A stretch of 18,546 bases of DNA from CAYWMQ01 sp964459635. GTDB lineage: Bacteria > Patescibacteriota > Minisyncoccia > Phycocordibacterales > UBA12088. The DNA is taken from NCBI GenBank assembly GCA_964459635.1, contig CAYWMQ010000015.1, positions 1 through 18,546 on the forward strand, given 5' to 3'. Position numbers and translations under genes: made by a program. Under the pieces are notes generated by a model. The model had not been told where the DNA came from. It was given only the letters and a program-made list of their open reading frames with translations, and made no database searches. Numbering within the stretch: position 1 is the first letter of the stretch; each line of letters opens with the position of its first letter. Of the stretch, positions 12,054-18,546 are shown one piece after another.

Positions 12054-14657
12054 CTACCGGTTGATCCACCCGAATGCGCTCCGGATACCGGTAAGTGCAC
12101 GTACAAGCGCGTGACGAACAGTCTGTGGTGCGGCGTACGCTGCGGCAGCCACGCGTGTAGTAGCTCCGGTAGAAGCAACGGACGCTACAGGCGCAGCAGC
12201 TATACGAGATTGCGGCTCCGGCACTGCAGTGCCTACGCGAGACGTATCCATTGCATCGTCGTCCTCAGAAGTCGGGGGCAAGCCTTCTCTCGTCACAGCG
12301 CGGTCTCGCTCAATGCGCGCGCGAAATTCAGCCATCTCGAGTTCCTGAGACTCGCTCAACGGAAAGTCCAGTTCATCGCAATACGTTTCATTGATCTTTT
12401 TCTGCGTCGTGAAGTACACGTATCCGGTAGGACGTTCTATGCCCCAGGGCTGCAGTACGGTTTCGGCATGCTTCACCTGGAACGCACGCACCGCTTGCTC
12501 GGTGGCGTAGCCGTATATTCCGGAGAGCGGCACGGTGGCACCTTCGAACGTACGCAGGAAGTACTGGAGCTTGGCGACCTCCAACGGATCGTTAACGTGA
12601 TGTGTCCCGATGTACGTGTGCAGAAGCGCACGACATGAGCGAACCGGAGTTGCAAGTGGCTCGTGAGCACTCACTCGTACCGTAGCTGACGCAACGGGTG
12701 ATCTTGCAGGGCGGCCGAGATTGTTCTCATAGTCGGGGTGCGCCTCTACGCCGCTCACAAAGGCTTTGTTGCTATAGAGCCCCGGTCTTGAGCTTGTGCT
12801 GAACGTAACCGTGTAGCTGACTTCGACCACTTCGTCAGTTCGTATTGTGTCGAGACTCCACTTATGCTCCGTCACCCCCTGACCTTCTTCGGTGTACAGT
12901 GTATCTACGAGCAAGGCCTTATATACCGGCCCGCCGGAGTTCTTAATGCGTACCGTGTAGTCGACACTTTCACCTGGGCGCACCTCGCTCTTGCTTGCGG
13001 TCTTCTCGATAACAAGCTTCGCACTTCCGAGCCGCAATACGCCGCCACCCCGTGTCATGTACCGAACCTGAGCGTTGACCGCATCCCAAAATTCCTGGCT
13101 ACCGAACATAAGATCGCCGTTCCAGTCCCCTCCCGCGGTAATGAGCGCAAATACCCAGTCCGTGCCCACAATATTGTGGTTCACGATGTTCAGTATCTGC
13201 AAGAAGGACTCCGCATCGCCTGTAGCAACGGAAGCGGTTGAGCCTGTAGCATTGTTTGCTCCCGTAGTCGCCTCCACTACCGCACGATTGAATATGTCTG
13301 CGTAATTTGTGGTGGTGGCATGCAGTCGCACAGGCAAGCCACGAGTCGTTGTGCCGCTGCCCGCACCACAGATGACCTCGCCAAGAGGTGTCTTTTCGCG
13401 ACTCCAGCCGGAAGGCAGGCCAACCACATCACCATTCCACGTACCTCCCACACTTACCACAAAGCAGATCGGGCGCGCGCCCAAAGACGAACTGTTCACG
13501 TCGTTCCATACGAAAGCAGTAGCACGAGCATGCCCGGTGTCGATGGAAGCGCTTGTGGTGGCGTATGTGCCATTACGACCGGAATCGGCCGTGGTGCTCG
13601 CGTAGTTTGTTATGTTGGCCGTGTTGTCGGTTACCACAGTAGTATCACCACCCACAAGCGCCGTACTCGAAAGCTGCGCAAAGAAGTCTGCAGGCGGCAC
13701 GATAACGTTACCGTTGAGGTCTCCATCGTTGTTGAGCAAGAGCACCAGATACCGCGAGTCGAGAAGACTGAGGTTGCCGAAGTTCACAATGCTCCCGAAC
13801 GCGCGAGCACTACCTGACGCAATAGCCGCAGTGCCATCGGATACGGCGCTGTTCCCGCCCGTAGAAGCACGCGCCACAAGATCGTTGTACACAGTGGCAA
13901 CATTGTCTGTCAGTATGCGAAGCGCACTGTCCTCACTCAAGCAAGATGTGAAGGAGCACGAGCCTGATGCACTTTGCACATCAGCACTCCCACCAAACAC
14001 CTCGTAGAAACGCGCACTGAGGTCAAGTGTGGGACCAAGAGGATTTTGTAGGTACACGAGCCCGCCAACCGAATTTGTAAGCACGATATTGAATATTGAT
14101 ATGAGCGTGGCAAACGCCCGTGCAGAGCCGGTGCGCACCATCGCCCCGTCGGCGTCTACTGCGGCATTGCCGCCCGTCACAGCCGAAGTGCTCGCGGTTG
14201 TTGTCGCTGTAAGTTCATTGTCTGTGGTGAGTGTCGCGCGTACTGTCGAGGAAGCACTCGCCGGCGAGGATGAGGCCGTGGTGCTCGCAGAAGACGAAGT
14301 GGCAACACTTTCAAGACCGGTTCGTTCCACATTTGCTTCCGTCACCACCGTACTGCTTGCACGTGCATCACCGGTCGCTATCTCTGTCGGTACGCCATTG
14401 CCGCCGGTCGTCGTTGCATTACGCTCGCTCGCAGTATCGGTATCGGCAGTAGACGTACCGGTCGCACCTGCTTCATCCGATGCGTGTTCCGACGACGATG
14501 CGGACACAGGTGTGTCTGCGGTCGTAGTAGCTTCACCCATCTCCTCTGCGTATGAGTGAAAGGGTGCACCGGTCGTAGTGGATACAAGCACGAGTAGGGC
14601 GAGCGCCGCTACGTGCCTACCCGTGCCGCGCCGCAGCCATGTATGCAAAGAGTTCAT
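12054..14657 (-). CDS. Secreted surface protein with TGGN/TGxA repeats, DUF11-like and peptidoglycan-binding-like domains
   Basis: An 867-residue exported protein. Signal peptide about 1-37, then a Ser/Thr/Ala-rich stretch (40-160). Five copies of a motif TGxN-x(10-14)-TGxARA begin at 84, 161, 266, 359 and 465. Copies 2-5 are preceded by a TDNxA-like lead, and most are followed by a beta segment ending in a WNGD-like motif (LNGNVIV 314, WNGDVV 407, WNGDLM 512). Residues about 545-662 form a DUF11/CARDB-like beta-sandwich (SAKLVIEKTASKSEVRPGES, then VDYTVRIKN). Residues about 673-760 resemble a peptidoglycan-binding domain (LEVAKLQYFLR, YGYATEQAVRAFQ, TTQKKIN). An acidic linker and an Ala-rich end with a short amphipathic helix (VRHALVRALTGIRSAFGWI) follow. 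Likely wall-attached, with a structural or adhesive role. It starts inside the end of the preceding gene (41-bp overlap), which implies coupling. Confidence 0.9.
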   Translation of the reverse strand: MNSLHTWLRRGTGRHVAALALLVLVSTTTGAPFHSYAEEMGEATTTADTPVSASSSEHASDEAGATGTSTADTDTASERNATTTGGNGVPTEIATGDARASSTVVTEANVERTGLESVATSSSASTTASSSPASASSTVRATLTTDNELTATTTASTSAVTGGNAAVDADGAMVRTGSARAFATLISIFNIVLTNSVGGLVYLQNPLGPTLDLSARFYEVFGGSADVQSASGSCSFTSCLSEDSALRILTDNVATVYNDLVARASTGGNSAVSDGTAAIASGSARAFGSIVNFGNLSLLDSRYLVLLLNNDGDLNGNVIVPPADFFAQLSSTALVGGDTTVVTDNTANITNYASTTADSGRNGTYATTSASIDTGHARATAFVWNDVNSSSLGARPICFVVSVGGTWNGDVVGLPSGWSREKTPLGEVICGAGSGTTTRGLPVRLHATTTNYADIFNRAVVEATTGANNATGSTASVATGDAESFLQILNIVNHNIVGTDWVFALITAGGDWNGDLMFGSQEFWDAVNAQVRYMTRGGGVLRLGSAKLVIEKTASKSEVRPGESVDYTVRIKNSGGPVYKALLVDTLYTEEGQGVTEHKWSLDTIRTDEVVEVSYTVTFSTSSRPGLYSNKAFVSGVEAHPDYENNLGRPARSPVASATVRVSAHEPLATPVRSCRALLHTYIGTHHVNDPLEVAKLQYFLRTFEGATVPLSGIYGYATEQAVRAFQVKHAETVLQPWGIERPTGYVYFTTQKKINETYCDELDFPLSESQELEMAEFRARIERDRAVTREGLPPTSEDDDAMDTSRVGTAVPEPQSRIAAAPVASVASTGATTRVAAAAYAAPQTVRHALVRALTGIRSAFGWINR

Positions 14658-15330
14658 ATATGTTCGTGATAATTGCGGAGAATGTACGACGAAACGCAGC
14701 GATCACCTCATGAGTATCAATAAACAACGTTTCCGTAGCTTCTGAGGTGGTCGACGCGGTCAGCGTACTCCGTACTTCACTAATAATGTTCGAGTGGGAA
14801 GCTGGAATGGCGGTATTTCCTTGTGTTGCCGCGTATGGAGCGTCGTCCGTATGCGGTGCGCGCGTCGTAACGCTTTGTTCGCTGCGCGCACCAGGCACAT
14901 GCTCTTTACGGTTGCCCGTCACACTAAGTTCTTGTTCGGCCGCTCCGACACGATACTGCACCGAACTTCGCACCTGGCCATCCGGACTGATATGCCGGTC
15001 GGTCGCATGGATACTTCCGCTCGCAGCGGACGTGCGTATGACCGTGGTTGTTGCGTCGTCAATCAGTGTGCGGATATGTACAGATGATTCTGTCGGCCCT
15101 TCAATAACACGACCATCCGCACCGTCTATGCCGTCCTCGCCATTTGCTCCGCCCTCGCCGCCCGCACCTCCCACCGACACGTTGCCACCGCTCTCGGACT
15201 GTATATGCACGGTCGTATGTACGTGCGTGTTTGCAGCAAGCGCATGTGGTGCACAGAACCACATAGCCGCAGCAAGTGCTCCGGACAACAGAAAACTTGC
15301 AATGAACAGCACGTTACGATCAGCTCCCAT
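14617..15330 (-). CDS. Secreted Gly-rich-motif protein, unknown function
   Basis: A 237-residue exported protein. The N-terminus has a hydrophobic signal segment (VLFIASFLLSGALAAAMWF) ending near HALAAN. Next comes SGGNVSVGGAGGEGGANGED, a short version of the Gly-rich stretch in the gene at 15448-16581. The rest is polar, Ser/Thr-rich and probably extended. The C-terminus is a hydrophobic/amphipathic helix (VIAAFRRTFSAIITNIYELF), similar in position and character to the end of the 867-residue protein. I start it at ATG 15330; the frame is open to a TTG at 15381 without any sign of use. It overlaps the next gene by 41 bp and is probably in one operon with both neighbours. No enzymatic motif is seen. 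Confidence 0.78.
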   Translation of the reverse strand: MGADRNVLFIASFLLSGALAAAMWFCAPHALAANTHVHTTVHIQSESGGNVSVGGAGGEGGANGEDGIDGADGRVIEGPTESSVHIRTLIDDATTTVIRTSAASGSIHATDRHISPDGQVRSSVQYRVGAAEQELSVTGNRKEHVPGARSEQSVTTRAPHTDDAPYAATQGNTAIPASHSNIISEVRSTLTASTTSEATETLFIDTHEVIAAFRRTFSAIITNIYELFAYMAAARHG

Positions 15331-15401
15331 ACCCTCTGTGAACGGTGAAACGTTGCCAGTGAGTCCATTCCGGGCAAGCAAGTATGTTCACCGCTCACCG
15401 G

Positions 15402-15428
15402 AGGGGAGGAGAGACTTCTCCTCACCCC
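15402..15428 (-). terminator. Hairpin after the Gly-rich protein gene
   Basis: GAGGAGA (15406-15412) and TCTCCTC (15417-15423) with a 4-nt loop, extended by GGG/CCC across a bulge. It lies 20 nt after the stop at 15448. No T-run follows, so it may be an mRNA-stabilising or partial terminator hairpin that tunes expression of the two downstream genes. Confidence 0.4.
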
Positions 15429-15447
15429 GGCGAACGACTTTCGTCCA

Positions 15448-16581
15448 CTAGCGCGCAAAGCGCTTGATCTTGTAGTCGCTTACGTTGACGCTATTACGCA
15501 CATCCACAACGGTAGATGCGGCTCGCGTCACAATGCTGCCTCCATGACCGCCGTCACCGCCGTGACCGGCGTCACCTGTCTCGCCTGTATCGCCGCCATC
15601 CGCACCGAAACCTCCGTCACCACCATCACCACCGGCTGCCGCACCTTCCGTTTCGCTGTATGCGTACCACGGATCCTCGTCGTACGAAGATGCAGCACCA
15701 CCCTCGCCGCCATGGCCGCCGTTGCCGCCTGCACCTGCCTGTGAGCCGCTGGTGCCCGAAGCGCCGCCCTTGCCCCCATCTGCACCCGCACTCGTGTTAT
15801 CACCTGTAGTGGCATCAACAAGGCCCACTTCGGTGTCAACGGATGCAGTGTTGTTATCCGCCACGCTTACCGTGGTGGTGTTCGGGACGTAGGTCTTCGA
15901 GAAGGATTCCCAAGTCTTCGCACCTTCCTCATGTGACTCGGCATCCCATTCGGAGCTGCTCCAGCTATCATGCTTATGACTGTCATGGCTGGACTCCGCA
16001 CGGGCGGACTCGCCATAGTGTTCCTCAAAGTATGATGCGGCCGCCTCGTAGTACTCGTTGTAGCGATCCGCGTCGCTCTCTTCTATTTCAAGGTCTGTTG
16101 CGCTGCGGTTGACATCATTTGTCACCGCTACTGCCGCCACCGCCTCACCCGTAGCGATGTTGCCGCCATTACCGCCGTTGCCGCCATCTCCCGCATTGCC
16201 GGTAGCACCTGTCGAGCCACCCTCGCCACCGTCAGATCCATAGCCGCCGTTGCCGCCCGCAGCGACACCGCTCTCTGCGCTTGCGTACCCTCCGTCTCCA
16301 CCCGAAGCACCTGCGCCGCCTTGCCCTGCGTATGAGCCCGAGTTGCCCGAAGCGCCACCATTAGCGCCCTTGCCCGCCAGAGACACGTTGCCGCCGGTGT
16401 TGGCGCGAACACCTGTTATGTTTGTGTTTATAGATGCCGTATTTGTGTTGCTAACAGAGACGGTCGTGCTGTCACCCACCGGTGTGGCTGCAAAGGCAGG
16501 CACTGCCGATACACCCATCACGAGTGCGGGTGCTGCCGCGAACGCAGCCGCCTTACGCACCAATGCATGTGTTTTTTTCAT
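15448..16581 (-). CDS. Secreted PGRS-like glycine-rich repeat protein with internal duplication
   Basis: A 377-residue exported protein. Signal peptide MKKTHALVRKAAAFAAAPAL..., cleavage probably after AFA (about 31). Two homologous halves follow. Each starts TTTVSVxxxNTAS(I/V)(N/D)T with TG(G/D)N soon after. Each then continues as a GGxGG-rich stretch (GGNGGYGSDGGEGG in the first, GGDGGDGGFGADGGDTGETG in the second), and closes with I(A/V)T...A...V...N(D/S)VN. The linker (about 165-225) is charged and rich in Glu, His, Tyr and Ser (ESDADRYNEYYEAAASYFEE, ESSHDSHKHDSWSSSEWD) and could bind metal (inference). Mycobacterial PE_PGRS and silk-like proteins share the composition but no evident ancestry. 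Likely an abundant surface or sheath protein and the first gene of a three-gene operon. No Shine-Dalgarno site is obvious. Confidence 0.9.
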   Translation of the reverse strand: MKKTHALVRKAAAFAAAPALVMGVSAVPAFAATPVGDSTTVSVSNTNTASINTNITGVRANTGGNVSLAGKGANGGASGNSGSYAGQGGAGASGGDGGYASAESGVAAGGNGGYGSDGGEGGSTGATGNAGDGGNGGNGGNIATGEAVAAVAVTNDVNRSATDLEIEESDADRYNEYYEAAASYFEEHYGESARAESSHDSHKHDSWSSSEWDAESHEEGAKTWESFSKTYVPNTTTVSVADNNTASVDTEVGLVDATTGDNTSAGADGGKGGASGTSGSQAGAGGNGGHGGEGGAASSYDEDPWYAYSETEGAAAGGDGGDGGFGADGGDTGETGDAGHGGDGGHGGSIVTRAASTVVDVRNSVNVSDYKIKRFAR

Positions 16582-16651
16582 ATGATTTTTGTACTGATGA
16601 TTACTGCTCGATCTGATAAAGAATAAGGAACTGTGCCCATTACTGCTTAGT

Positions 16652-16700
16652 GTGCGCGACAGTGCCCCACTCAGAAGGAAACGGGGGCACCGGCTCGCAC
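16652..16700 (-). other. Two-stage hairpin in the presumed 5' leader of the Gly-rich protein gene
   Basis: Outer GTGCG/CGCAC (16652-16656, 16696-16700), a 5x5 internal loop, then inner GTGCCCC/GGGGCAC (16662-16668, 16684-16690) and a 15-nt terminal loop. Stem-internal loop-stem architecture is typical of folded leader RNAs. I could not match it to a known riboswitch. Confidence 0.4.
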
Positions 16701-16922
16701 AATGTGCTTGGGCATGCTGTCATCGACCTCGCGCGCCTCTCGGCTCGCGCGCAAACACACCTTTTCTTAATTAGGCCTGAACAAATACAAATATGTGTAT
16801 GTGCTTGCGTGCGATTCGGAGAATGCACGTACGTCCCCTTCATTGCATTTGTACGCTCAAAGGGATGAAGAATCCGTGTACCGCTGAGTGGTCGATGCAC
16901 GCACGCTGCAGGAAACACAAAA

Positions 16923-16948
16923 ACCGCAACACATATCCGTGTTGCGGT
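16923..16948 (-). terminator. Intrinsic terminator with no gene upstream of it
   Basis: A 10-bp perfect stem (ACCGCAACAC / GTGTTGCGGT) with a 6-nt loop is followed on the minus strand by TTTTTGTGTTT. It is the best-formed terminator in the window, yet no open frame ends before it on that strand. This suggests a small RNA of roughly 100 nt or more transcribed leftward from around 17030 or beyond. Confidence 0.75.
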
Positions 16949-17332
16949 CACTGCAAATCTTGTCGTCGGACGTCGCACGCGACGCTCCACACACGCGCCG
17001 AGTGGACGTTCATCTCAGGGGGAATCAGCTTATAAAAGCTGCGAGTGAACGCCCGCTCGGCACGTCTCTCTGACACTGTCTACAAAAGGACGCTCGCTTC
17101 GCCATGGCGCACCGGCGGATCAACGCGATACACACTATCCAAGCCGCACGGTTATACCAAGCCTGTAAGTACAATGCAATATTGCATTATCTCGTCAATA
17201 TGGGCAAACTCTATGTTCACCCCACACACACGCATGCAGGGGTTTTATTAGCGCAATGCACGAGCGTTACTGCGCTCTATCTACCTACCCTCACACGCAG
17301 CATTGCTCAGATCACAGACACCACATCTTATT

Positions 17333-18546
17333 ATGAATATCTACACACACCTGCCGGAGAAGACTCGATCTGTAACATTGGCTGCACTGAGCCTTATCGC
17401 CGTTGTATTCACTACGGCCGCACTTACGCCAGCCGAACCCACGCTTCAGGCAGCGGCAGGCACCAACCTCATTGCAAATGCGGACTTCGAAACCGCAGAT
17501 AGTAATGGCGCACCTCTCGGGTGGAATAAGAACTCATGGGGCACGCTTACACCCACATTTACATATCCCGTAGCCGGGGCGAGCGGTAAAGCGGCAGAGG
17601 TGCGCGTAACGAACTACGCAAGCGGCGACGCAAAGTGGTACTTTGCACCTGTGCAAGTGGAGGCCGGAAAGCAGTACCGCTACAGCTCCACGTATCGCGC
17701 GAGCGCGATCACATCGGTGGTTGCGGCCTTTGTGGACACAAATGGCCGGTATACCTACAAATGGCTTGCCAATGCACCTTCAGCCTCCACATGGACCTCT
17801 CTGCCTGCGGTAAGTGTCACCCCTCCGAGCGGCACTGTTCGGATGAGCATCTACCATGTATTGGCACGCAACGGAACGCTGGCCATGGACAATGTGGTAC
17901 TTGAGGGCACGCAAGCCGCGCCACCCTCGCCGGCACCCACCGACGAAGGTCTGATCGCGAACGAGAGTCTAGAGTCACAGTCCGGCGATGCGCCACTCTC
18001 GTGGAGCCGCAGCTCATGGGGAAAACTCACCGCGACATGGGCATATCCTGTCGCAGGCAAAAGCGGTAAGGCAGCAGAGGTTCGCGTGTCCAATTATGTG
18101 AGCGGAGACGCGAAGTGGGTTCACACGCCGGTCTCAGTCGCTGAAGGCGCTACGTACCGCTACACGAGCACCTATCGCGCAAACACGACATGTCATGTGG
18201 TACTGGAGTACAAAAACGGCACCGGAGCACTGAGCTATGTATGGCTTGGAGCTACGCCCGCCTCAGACTCATTCACCGAGTACACAACAACGTTTACCGT
18301 ACCGGCAGGCATGCGAAGTGTTACCGTGTTTCATCTCATCGCTCAAAACGGCACCCTCGCGGTTGACCGCGCGCTACTCACCAAGACAAGCACGCCACCG
18401 CCTGTCACGCCCGGCGGGATGGTATCGGTCACATTTGACGACGGATGGGTTTCGCAGTATAATAACGCCCTGCCTCTCCTTGACCGCTACAACACAAAGG
18501 CTACGTTCTATATCATAACGGATACCCTTGAACCTGGAAAATACGA
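17333..18546 (+). CDS. Secreted polysaccharide deacetylase with two CBM-like repeats (C-terminus missing)
   Basis: The frame is open for 404 codons from ATG 17333 to the window edge. A signal peptide/anchor is near 14-40 (VTLAALSLIAVVFTTAAL). Two tandem beta-sandwich repeats (about 44-192 and 206-350) are close copies: WGTLTPTFTYPVAGASGKAA against WGKLTATWAYPVAGKSGKAA, then EVRV(T/S)NYxSGDAKW and YRYxSTYRA. They look like CBM4/9-type carbohydrate-binding modules. A Pro-rich linker leads to the NodB domain, which begins MVSVTFDDGWVSQYNNALPL with the metal/catalytic Asp pair (369-370) and ATFYIIT. The remaining NodB motifs lie beyond the edge. It should act outside the membrane on N-acetylated glycans (peptidoglycan, chitin-like or exopolysaccharide). 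No Shine-Dalgarno site is visible. Confidence 0.9.
   Translation, partial: MNIYTHLPEKTRSVTLAALSLIAVVFTTAALTPAEPTLQAAAGTNLIANADFETADSNGAPLGWNKNSWGTLTPTFTYPVAGASGKAAEVRVTNYASGDAKWYFAPVQVEAGKQYRYSSTYRASAITSVVAAFVDTNGRYTYKWLANAPSASTWTSLPAVSVTPPSGTVRMSIYHVLARNGTLAMDNVVLEGTQAAPPSPAPTDEGLIANESLESQSGDAPLSWSRSSWGKLTATWAYPVAGKSGKAAEVRVSNYVSGDAKWVHTPVSVAEGATYRYTSTYRANTTCHVVLEYKNGTGALSYVWLGATPASDSFTEYTTTFTVPAGMRSVTVFHLIAQNGTLAVDRALLTKTSTPPPVTPGGMVSVTFDDGWVSQYNNALPLLDRYNTKATFYIITDTLEPGKY

Larger units (their letters stand above)
16582..17332. other. 750-bp gene-free region between divergent surface genes
   Basis: I see no credible protein gene. Left part (16582-16900): probable leader/promoter zone of the Gly-rich gene, with a direct repeat ATTACTGCT (16600-16608 and 16639-16647) and a two-stage hairpin (16652-16700). 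Middle: a terminator pointing left (16923-16948) with nothing obvious to terminate; between it and about 17035 lies a compact hairpin GGA-CGTCGC/GCGACG-TCC (minus). CAGCTT-ATAA-AAGCTG is at 17027-17042. Right part: palindromes CGCCATGGCG (17100-17109) and AATGCAATATTGCATT (17173-17188), then ACCCC...GGGGT-TTTATT near 17218-17250, a weak plus-strand terminator. Confidence 0.55.

Noticed and set aside
14029..15451. Long plus-strand open frames (for example 14029-14559, 14747-15451)
   Set aside because: These are antisense shadows of the repeat-rich secreted protein genes, caused by high GC and Ser/Thr/Ala/Gly codon bias.
16652..16700. Cyclic-di-GMP or other known riboswitch
   Set aside because: The stem-loop lacks the conserved nucleotides of GEMM or other classes I can recall. 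It is kept only as an unassigned structure.
16640..16990. Open frame of 116 codons on the minus strand
   Set aside because: It spans a perfect intrinsic terminator and the two-stage hairpin, has no ribosome site, and its composition is unlike the neighbouring genes.
17104..17502. Open frame of 132 codons on the plus strand
   Set aside because: It overlaps the signal peptide and first repeat of the deacetylase gene in another frame and shows no protein-like pattern.

Overview
This window looks like a bacterial chromosome fragment, probably from the Candidate Phyla Radiation (Patescibacteria/Parcubacteria). That placement is inferred from two things: surface proteins built on TGGN...ATGDA-type repeats, and a TsaD with an extra helical segment. 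I consider both typical of that group but could not search to confirm. UGA is used as a stop (response regulator, amylase), so there is no sign of a recoded UGA. A run of 100 Ns at 7039-7138 is a scaffold gap, so this is an assembled draft or metagenome sequence.

Layout. 1-2766 (minus): a sensory block with a membrane-anchored sensor N-terminus cut by the window edge, then an OmpR-type response regulator and its histidine kinase in one unit. 2848-6885 (minus): housekeeping and metabolic genes, namely a cytoplasmic GH13 alpha-amylase, the threonylcarbamoyl-AMP synthase TsaC/Sua5, an unknown 163-residue protein, and a GlmU-N-like sugar nucleotidyltransferase. 6932-7385 (plus): a tRNA-Val(GAC) gene preceded by a tandem array of 133-bp units. 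Each unit carries a promoter and the 5' part of the same tRNA, split in its D-loop by a 59-nt double hairpin. 7500-8738 (plus): tsaD. 8762-11936 (mostly minus): small genes, including a Sec11/SipW-type signal peptidase homologue without its catalytic serine, a patatin-like lipase, a 128-residue unknown and a degenerate Nudix-like protein. 12054-16581 (minus): three genes for secreted, low-complexity surface proteins, likely one operon. 16582-17332: a long gene-free stretch with RNA-like hairpins and an orphan terminator. 17333-end (plus): a secreted protein with two CBM-like repeats leading into a polysaccharide deacetylase (NodB) domain, cut by the window edge.

How it fits together. TsaC and TsaD belong to the same tRNA t6A pathway and flank the tRNA locus, without forming one operon. 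The right half is about the cell surface: repeat-rich secreted proteins, a peptidoglycan-binding-like domain, a polysaccharide deacetylase, and a membrane protein related to signal peptidases. Several genes have an extended -10 (TGnTA...) only 6 nt before the ATG or the mature tRNA 5' end, suggesting leaderless transcription. Others (at 492, 5870, 11385 and 11936) have strong Shine-Dalgarno sites.

The most unusual object is the tRNA-Val leader array. The gap lies inside it, so its copy number is unknown.
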